Both the position numbers and the translations under genes were made by a program. Source: Planctomycetota bacterium (GTDB lineage Bacteria; Planctomycetota; UBA1135; GCA-002748355). Taken from it: a stretch of DNA of 64,000 bases. The stretch is taken from NCBI GenBank assembly GCA_020638795.1, contig JACKHW010000011.1:62001-126000 (forward strand). The letters are read 5' to 3'. The notes under the pieces are model-generated. The model was not told the DNA's origin, searched no databases, and saw nothing but the letters and a program-made list of their open reading frames with translations. Positions 60,401 through 64,000 of this stretch are shown here, piece by piece; position 1 is the first letter of the stretch; every line of letters starts with the position of its first letter.

Positions 60401-60511
60401 GGGCCTGCGCGCTACGTGTCCCACTCGGGCGAGTGCCCGATGGGAATCACCTGGCGCCTCGAGCATCCGTTGCCGGGTGATGTGTTCGCGGCGCTTTCAG
60501 CGGTGGCGTGA
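57422..60511 (+). CDS. PLD-nuclease / DEAD-type helicase / DUF3427 protein
   Basis: Residues about 120-300 form a phospholipase-D-like domain with LHAKSWLF (H-x-K, near 216) and GSSNLT. The helicase core has Walker A ATGTGKT (about 336-342), DEFHH (about 430), GLTATPERADG and QLGRGLRREDGKSACLVLD; all are intact. The last ~230 residues (ARYTRVEILAAFGERSG; TRYRDYAISPELIHWESQS; YWFLGPARYVSHSGECPMGI) are DUF3427. This is the full PLD-SF2-DUF3427 layout, 1029 residues, seen in restriction-like and defence-linked proteins. The GTG at 57422 is the likely start. It stands alone between a protease and the Fic gene. Confidence 0.9.
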   Translation: MSQPRGLYEQLLTDRLRASLEKLGDGMSIDRDKLASDEAEDRIALHVSRIVARVIRSIGDKHRVERGIALARQLIDLLEGAIATPDAVRGEHPLDEVLRAIVGKRLDGSPDVIRPPATPLLDTTLLTNAHGEPRVGVQVVSEFESADRIDALMAFIRRSGIRTMRDAVRRHCDAGRQFRVLTTTYTGSTQVEALEELSELGAAVKVSYDTTSSRLHAKSWLFHRDSGFSTAYVGSSNLTYSAQTPGLEWNLRISAARNPDVVDKIATMFASYWAQGDFEDFDRDTFVDRTKDRGTSRTLALPSIELRLESFQERLLEQLELSRIQGHHRNLLVAATGTGKTVMSAVDYHRQRKRHPAAANLLFVAHRKEILEQSLDTFRWALRDRDFGELWVGGQRPHDFHHVFASIQSLNAEAVDRLPPGHFDIVIVDEFHHAAAGSYRRLLDKLEPRELLGLTATPERADGLDVVSIFGGRIAAELRLWDAINQQRLVPFAYYGIHDDVDLRDVPWKRGRGYDEQVLTSVLTADQVHAVRVLDELQRHVDDIEAVRGLGFCVSVAHAEFMAAVFEREGFPARALSGSSSEGERAEALGDLRAGRIRMLFSVDLFNEGLDIPSINTLLLLRPTESATLFVQQLGRGLRREDGKSACLVLDFVGLHRAEFRFDRRFLGLFGGTRSQLKTQVESGFPYLPAGCHMQLDAKSREVVLESLRSAIPFRRHEMIDILERMHAAGAPTTLRAFLDESGLELEDVYAPQRCFRDLLEEASITERIRGPFERELRSAIGRLLHVDDLARLDGYATCLRRGDASSTQPTATARLTQMLVGSMLSRTPKLDKSTLLAAGLDILRAHEAVCDELGQLFELLRERITHVHEPLGSHPDCPLQIHARYTRVEILAAFGERSGFTKIPAWQTGVRWLSKAKADLLAFTIDKSTGGFSPTTRYRDYAISPELIHWESQSVVREASETGQRYQAHAARGSHVMLFARESTATKHYWFLGPARYVSHSGECPMGITWRLEHPLPGDVFAALSAVA

Positions 60512-60821
60512 TCAGCGCGAGCCACGCTGAACACATCGAGTCGTCGGTCCAGATCCGTTCGTGGCGATCGCTGGCACAGAGCGGCAGATCGTTCGTTACC
60601 ATGAAATTCAAACGTTCACTGTTTGATTTTCATGGTAAGCGCGATCGCATCGCCGAACGCGTGGAGGCAAAACCGCTCACGAGCCTGGCAGAAGTAGTGC
60701 GGTCTTCACGGAGGCGGACTCGTGAGTGCTTCGTAGCTGGCAAAGGCGTGCGACGCGGACCTCTCTGCGGCGGAAGCGCCCGTTCTCCTCGCCGATCAAC
60801 TCCCGCGCGCGCCCCCGCCAC
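60512..60821. other. 310-base gap with a long inverted repeat, no gene
   Basis: It lies between the PLD-helicase and the 3' end of fic. It contains the 17+17-base inverted repeat at 60597-60637. A short frame after it (ATG at 60633: MVSAIASPNAWRQNRSRAWQ, then K-stop) may be a remnant of a lost gene. I see nothing else. Confidence 0.4.
60597..60637. repeat. 17-bp inverted repeat, 7-base spacer
   Basis: TACCATGAAATTCAAAC and GTTTGATTTTCATGGTA are reverse complements with a single mismatch, around the spacer GTTCACT. It is much more AT-rich than its surroundings. It could be an operator of a two-fold-symmetric regulator. It lacks the T-run of a rho-independent terminator. Confidence 0.8.
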
Positions 60822-61985
60822 TCATGGCTGCGCACCTTCGTTCAGGATTGCGAGGTACGCATCGTAGGCGAACACGCGGTTGCGCTGCTTGCCCGTGAGT
60901 TCGCGCGCAATCTCCAACTCCATCAACGTCTCGATCGCCCGAGATGCGGTCGGAAACGTCATCCCGTCGCCTCTCACCACACCATCGATCGTGACCAGCG
61001 GCCGACGGCGCAACACCGAGAATGCGCGCAGCGCACTGCCGGCGGCGCGCCCGGTTTCGCGAATGCGCTTCTCGTCTTCGGCAAATAATGCCAACAACCG
61101 ATGCGCCGTGTTGACCGCCGCGTCGGCGGTCGCAATCACACCTTCCAACACGAAATCCAGCCACGCTTCCCAATCACCGTCCTGTCGCACGGCGTCGAGC
61201 AGGCGATAGTACTCGGCACGGTGTTGTTTCAGATAGAGGCTCAGATACAAGAGCGGCTGACGCAGTACACCCTCCTGATGGAGGACGAGCGCGATCAGCA
61301 GGCGTCCGGTGCGGCCGTTGCCGTCCAAAAAAGGATGAATGGTCTCGAACTGCACATGCGCCAGCGCCGCCTTGATCAATGCCGGGACGTCCGGGTCATG
61401 CAAGAAACGCTCGAGCGCCGCCATGCAGTCCTGGACCCGCTGCGGTGGCGGCGGGACGTACTGCGCGTTGCCGGGCCTTGTGCCACCGATCCAATTCTGA
61501 CTGCGACGAAACTCGCCGGGCTCCTTCTCGGCGCCGCGCCCGCGGGCCAGCAATTTGCCGTGGACCTCCCGCAGTAGTCGGCTCGAAAGTGGCAGTCCGC
61601 CGTGATCGTCACCAAGACGAGCGAGACCATGCTCCATGGCTGCCACGTAGTTGGACACTTCGACGACGTCGTCGAAGGGCACGCCCGGAGCTTCCTCCAT
61701 CTCGAACAGGAGCAAGTCCGACAAGGACGATTGGGTGCCCTCGATTTGCGACGACAAGACCGCCTCGCGGCGCACGTAGGCGTAGAGAAAGAGGTCGGGG
61801 TCGGGCAGCAACGCCGAAACGCCGTCGAGACGGCCGCAGGCCAGCAAGGCACGCTCCAGTAAGCGCTGCCTGCCAGGCGGTAGCTCGAGCGGCGGGTCAG
61901 GCGGCAGCGGGTAGGGCACGAAGGCTCGCACGGTCTCGCCGCCTACTGCCGTGGTCTCGAACTCTCCGCTCCGTCCTCGGTTCAT
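60822..61985 (-). CDS. Fic-domain AMPylase-type protein with winged-helix tail
   Basis: The ATG at 61985 gives 387 residues. The Fic motif is HPFLDGNGRTGR at 217-228, with catalytic H217 and the phosphate loop intact. The inhibitory helix motif SSQIEG lies at 78-83 (S78, E82-G83), N-terminal to the Fic core, as in class II Fic proteins, so the enzyme is probably self-inhibited. An N-terminal Fic_N-like part (RAFVPYPLPPDPPLEL) precedes it. The last 70 residues look like a winged helix (FPTASRAIETLMELEIAREL) that may bind DNA. An inverted repeat lies 42-73 bases before the start and could be its operator. Such proteins transfer AMP to hydroxyl side chains of targets. Confidence 0.88.
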   Translation of the reverse strand: MNRGRSGEFETTAVGGETVRAFVPYPLPPDPPLELPPGRQRLLERALLACGRLDGVSALLPDPDLFLYAYVRREAVLSSQIEGTQSSLSDLLLFEMEEAPGVPFDDVVEVSNYVAAMEHGLARLGDDHGGLPLSSRLLREVHGKLLARGRGAEKEPGEFRRSQNWIGGTRPGNAQYVPPPPQRVQDCMAALERFLHDPDVPALIKAALAHVQFETIHPFLDGNGRTGRLLIALVLHQEGVLRQPLLYLSLYLKQHRAEYYRLLDAVRQDGDWEAWLDFVLEGVIATADAAVNTAHRLLALFAEDEKRIRETGRAAGSALRAFSVLRRRPLVTIDGVVRGDGMTFPTASRAIETLMELEIARELTGKQRNRVFAYDAYLAILNEGAQP

Positions 61986-62026
61986 CGCCCGGCCCCTGTT
62001 CTCGCTCACGTGAATAAGAGCATTCA

Positions 62027-62058
62027 CTATTAAAGAAACCAGGCTCTTTCTTGAATAG
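62027..62058. promoter_or_regulatory. Inverted repeat upstream of fic, likely operator
   Basis: CTATTAAAGAAA and TTTCTTGAATAG are reverse complements with one mismatch, around an 8-base spacer (CCAGGCTC). It sits 42-73 bases before the fic start at 61985, in AT-rich DNA. Auto-control by the winged-helix tail of Fic is a reasonable inference. Confidence 0.55.
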
Positions 62059-62099
62059 CAGTCCTCGCGCGGCCGCCCCGCGACGGCGAAGAATGCAGA

Positions 62100-62366
62100 G
62101 ACGTCGACGAAGCGCTCGTGCCGAAGCTGCACGACCGGCTCACTGACGAGCAGAAGCTCCGCAAGGTCAACAATCTCCTTCAGGAGCTTCGACTAGCGGG
62201 AACGATCATCAACCGAGGATCGCGTGCGCGTCCGCAGTGGAAGGTGACGTTTGCTGGAGATGGCAAGCAGTCATTACCGAGTAAAGGACGGGGCGCCAAT
62301 CGCCGAAACCCGCGACGTGAGAATCGTCGCAAACCAAGATCGCACCAAGACTTCCGGCATTACTAA
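62100..62366 (+). pseudogene. C-terminal fragment of an AlbA_2 (Schlafen-like) ATP-binding protein
   Basis: The frame reads LHDRLTDEQKLRKVNNLLQE, then LRLAGTIINRGSRARPQWKV. I recall this block as the C-terminal winged-helix of AlbA_2/AAA_4 proteins. The rest (about 62256-62366) is low-complexity and reads past the normal end. No upstream half exists between here and the Fic operator. The original gene was thus cut off; a small GTG-started ORF at 62118 is possible but unlikely to act. Confidence 0.5.
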
Positions 62367-62430
62367 CCGAGGACGGATCCATGCGTTTAGCAAAGGAAGT
62401 AGCAAAGCGTGCGGTCAAAGAGGAGCCATG

Positions 62431-62535
62431 TCAGTGTCGCGGCCCAGTCGCCAACAGGACTTCGCCACGGTCGCGTGCGCCATTGAGTAGGCGGCGGTGA
62501 ACGGAGGCCGTCAGGTCCTTCGGCGTCTCGGTCAT
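62431..62535 (-). pseudogene. Truncated AbiEii toxin, first 34 codons
   Basis: The frame starts in an ATGA overlap with the AbiEi stop (62532-62535). It reads MTETPKDLTASVHRRLLNGA, then RDRGEVLLATGPRH and stop. The first ~25 residues match the AbiEii start 'MTpRNp.DLaaSVrqRLLn.ARerGe'. The nucleotidyltransferase domain is absent, so the toxin is lost. Confidence 0.7.
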
Positions 62536-63143
62536 GCGTTCAAGACTTCGAGGTCACGACGGACGCCATCGGGCGCGTTGCACGCGCGGGCCATGCGCAG
62601 CAGCCCGCTCGTGCTGACGTGGCGATTGCGTAGACCTTCGCGGGTTGCCTCGAGTGCCGTCTCGCGGTCGACGAGGTCCGGCAGGCGCAGGCAATCGATG
62701 ATCGTCCTCGCCGGGTTCGTGATCCTCGCCGGCACGCCATCGATGCGAATCGCGCTGACGCCTGTCGTCATCATCTCGTCGGAGAAGCGAACGACACGAA
62801 GCCTCGCGACCGTGGCGCGGGGCGCTCGACGCCCGTACGGAATCCCAATCCAAACCTCCGGTGAGAGGCGGGTGCCGATGTGATGAATCTGCAAGGCCGT
62901 CAGCAGACAAAGAATGCCATTCGGCAACCGCGCGCAGGTCGCGGCGACGGCATCGAGCTCCGAGCCATCCGCCACAGTCAGCCGGTAGAGGCCGTGTGCC
63001 ACCTTCTCGACGGTGCCCCGACGGACCAGGGTCCGAAGCCTCGGTTCGGTGATCCCGAGCGGTTCCAAGTCGGAAGGGCGGAAATACGCGCCGAGTCCGG
63101 CCTTGCGGAGCGTGGACGCAGTGAGATCAGGAATGGCAGGCAT
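62532..63143 (-). CDS. AbiEi-type antitoxin / transcriptional regulator
   Basis: From ATG 63143 the product is 203 residues. The N-terminal winged helix (TASTLRKAGLGAYFRPSDLE) is the AbiEi N-terminal HTH domain. The C-terminal part (RLPNGILCLLTALQIHHIGT; ARTIIDCLRLPDLVDRETAL) is the DUF2081-type/AbiEi_4 core. In AbiE systems this protein represses its own promoter and counters the AbiEii nucleotidyltransferase toxin. Here the toxin is only a stub, so this is an orphan regulator. In-frame ATGs at 63170 and 63191 lie inside an AT-rich stretch that looks like the promoter, so I prefer 63143. It might still silence related toxins elsewhere. Confidence 0.82.
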   Translation of the reverse strand: MPAIPDLTASTLRKAGLGAYFRPSDLEPLGITEPRLRTLVRRGTVEKVAHGLYRLTVADGSELDAVAATCARLPNGILCLLTALQIHHIGTRLSPEVWIGIPYGRRAPRATVARLRVVRFSDEMMTTGVSAIRIDGVPARITNPARTIIDCLRLPDLVDRETALEATREGLRNRHVSTSGLLRMARACNAPDGVRRDLEVLNA

Positions 63144-63190
63144 GGTGGGAAATGGCACCATATTGAACATATCCGTGTCATTTTCCACCA
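63144..63190 (-). promoter_or_regulatory. Likely promoter/operator of the AbiEi gene
   Basis: An AT-rich stretch directly before ATG 63143 includes TATGTTCAATATGGTG on the minus strand. It stands out from the GC-rich surroundings and could hold a -10 element and the AbiEi operator. It is only a composition and position argument. Confidence 0.35.
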
Positions 63191-63285
63191 TCGCTTCTCG
63201 TGGGACCGCGCGAACCGCTGCAGTGACTCCACGTCGAGGGACGCCCCTCGAGCCACAGTCGGGACCTTCGCAACAGGCGGACGCC

Positions 63286-64000
63286 TCAACCCACCCCAAC
63301 CCGCGCCATCTGCCGAAACCGGCACAACCCATTCGCCAGCCGCAGCTGCTCCACCGTCCGGCACTCGGGCTCGAACAGCCGCCCACTCGCGACCAGCACC
63401 ACCGCACACCTTGCGCGGCTCGTCGCGACGTTGAGCCGGTTCGCGCTGTACAAGAACGCCATCCCCCGCGGAGCATCCTCCGGCGACGACGCCGCCATCG
63501 AGTAGATCACCACCGGCGCCTCCTGCCCCTGGAACTTGTCGACCGTGCCGATGCGCAAACCGGGATGCTCGGGAAGGAGCGCACTCTGCAGCTTCGCGAG
63601 CTGCGCGTTGTACGGCGCGACGATCAGGACGTCCGCGGGCGTCAGCGAACGCCGATCACCGGAGGCGTCGCGCCAGTGCACGCGCGGGCCGGCTTCGTCC
63701 TGGGCCAGGAGTTCGCGAACGAGTTCTTGGATACGCAGAACTTCTTCGCGCGAAGCGCTCGTGTTGCCCTCGTGCTCCACGAGCTCGACGAAGAGCCCCG
63801 CACCCTCGAAGCGCGTCGCCCCCTCGATGCACTGCCCGTCCAGCCCGGGCCGCGAGCGCAGGCGCCCTTCGTAGAACTGCTCCGACGTGAACGCGCAAAT
63901 CTCCGGATGCAGCCGCCACGTCTCGGCGAGGAAGAGCCCTCGATCTTCCGGCATCGTCTTGGCCTCGCCGAGCAGGTGTTCGAGCGCGGAGATCGCTACG
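63286..64000 (-). CDS. TM0106-type RecB-like nuclease/helicase, C-terminal part (cut by window)
   Basis: The frame is open to the last base, so the start lies beyond the window. The visible 238 residues are the C-terminal UvrD/UPF1-like half. Key blocks are GLFLAETWRLHPEICAFTSE, FYEGRLRSRPGLDGQCIEG, ADVLIVAPYNAQLAKLQSAL, GTVDKFQGQEAPVVIYSMAA and SANRLNVATSRARCAVVLVA. These motifs III-VI are intact. TM0106-family proteins join an N-terminal RecB-type nuclease to this helicase and belong to repair or defence settings. It lies beside AbiEi and the Fic gene, in the accessory end of the window. Confidence 0.85.
   Translation of the reverse strand, partial: VAISALEHLLGEAKTMPEDRGLFLAETWRLHPEICAFTSEQFYEGRLRSRPGLDGQCIEGATRFEGAGLFVELVEHEGNTSASREEVLRIQELVRELLAQDEAGPRVHWRDASGDRRSLTPADVLIVAPYNAQLAKLQSALLPEHPGLRIGTVDKFQGQEAPVVIYSMAASSPEDAPRGMAFLYSANRLNVATSRARCAVVLVASGRLFEPECRTVEQLRLANGLCRFRQMARVGVG

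Overview
The window is about 64 kb of high-GC bacterial chromosome. The gene repertoire points to a planctomycete (Planctomycetota) or a similarly complex high-GC bacterium. It has four Hanks-type Ser/Thr kinases (two head-to-head with ECF-like sigma factors), Uma2-type nuclease, many secreted ELWxSDGT-repeat, FG-GAP, collagen-like and IPT/TIG proteins, and a secreted protein carrying a 'DAYFWLSL...LDAQGSAT' module that I recall from planctomycete exoproteins. This assignment is inference; there is no rRNA or other marker gene in the window. I found no tRNA, rRNA, CRISPR array, transposase or integrase.

Layout. 1-12.9 kb: end of a hypothetical protein, a membrane Ser/Thr kinase with a polytopic C-terminus, a secreted protein, a SNF2 helicase with an HhH segment, a large unknown protein, a beta-propeller-like exoprotein and a small lipoprotein. 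12.9-22.7 kb: signalling block with kinase-TPR, divergent ECF sigma, ankyrin/membrane protein, TPR protein, a second kinase, a Sel1-repeat lipoprotein and a membrane protein. 22.7-31.1 kb: a large lipoprotein, a two-gene McrB-like AAA+ / DUF2357-McrC-like nuclease system, a class V aminotransferase and an Old Yellow Enzyme (OYE) family reductase.

31.2-40.2 kb: a five-gene minus-strand operon of secreted proteins (IPT-like, ELW-repeat, two collagen-like paralogues, ELW-repeat), mostly joined by 4-bp stop/start overlaps; it looks like a surface or appendage coat. 40.3-47.5 kb: a kinase fused to an outside FG-GAP propeller, its divergent ECF sigma, and two more secreted proteins. 47.85-52.5 kb: a 1565-residue lipoprotein whose central helical part is visibly lower in GC.

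53-64 kb: an accessory, defence-like stretch with a Uma2 nuclease plus an overlapping unknown gene, a VapBC-type toxin-antitoxin pair, a secreted trypsin-like protease, a PLD-nuclease/helicase/DUF3427 protein, a Fic protein flanked by two inverted repeats, a fragment of an AlbA_2-type protein, an AbiEi antitoxin with only a stub of AbiEii, and the C-terminal part of a TM0106-type helicase-nuclease running off the end. Two decayed pieces of the OYE gene lie at about 40.25 and 55.05 kb.

Best candidates for something new: the McrB-like/nuclease-like pair, whose nuclease lacks the usual lysine; the kinase with a sensory FG-GAP propeller next to its own sigma factor; and the collagen/ELW-repeat surface operon. 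All domain names rest on reading motifs by eye; no database search was run.
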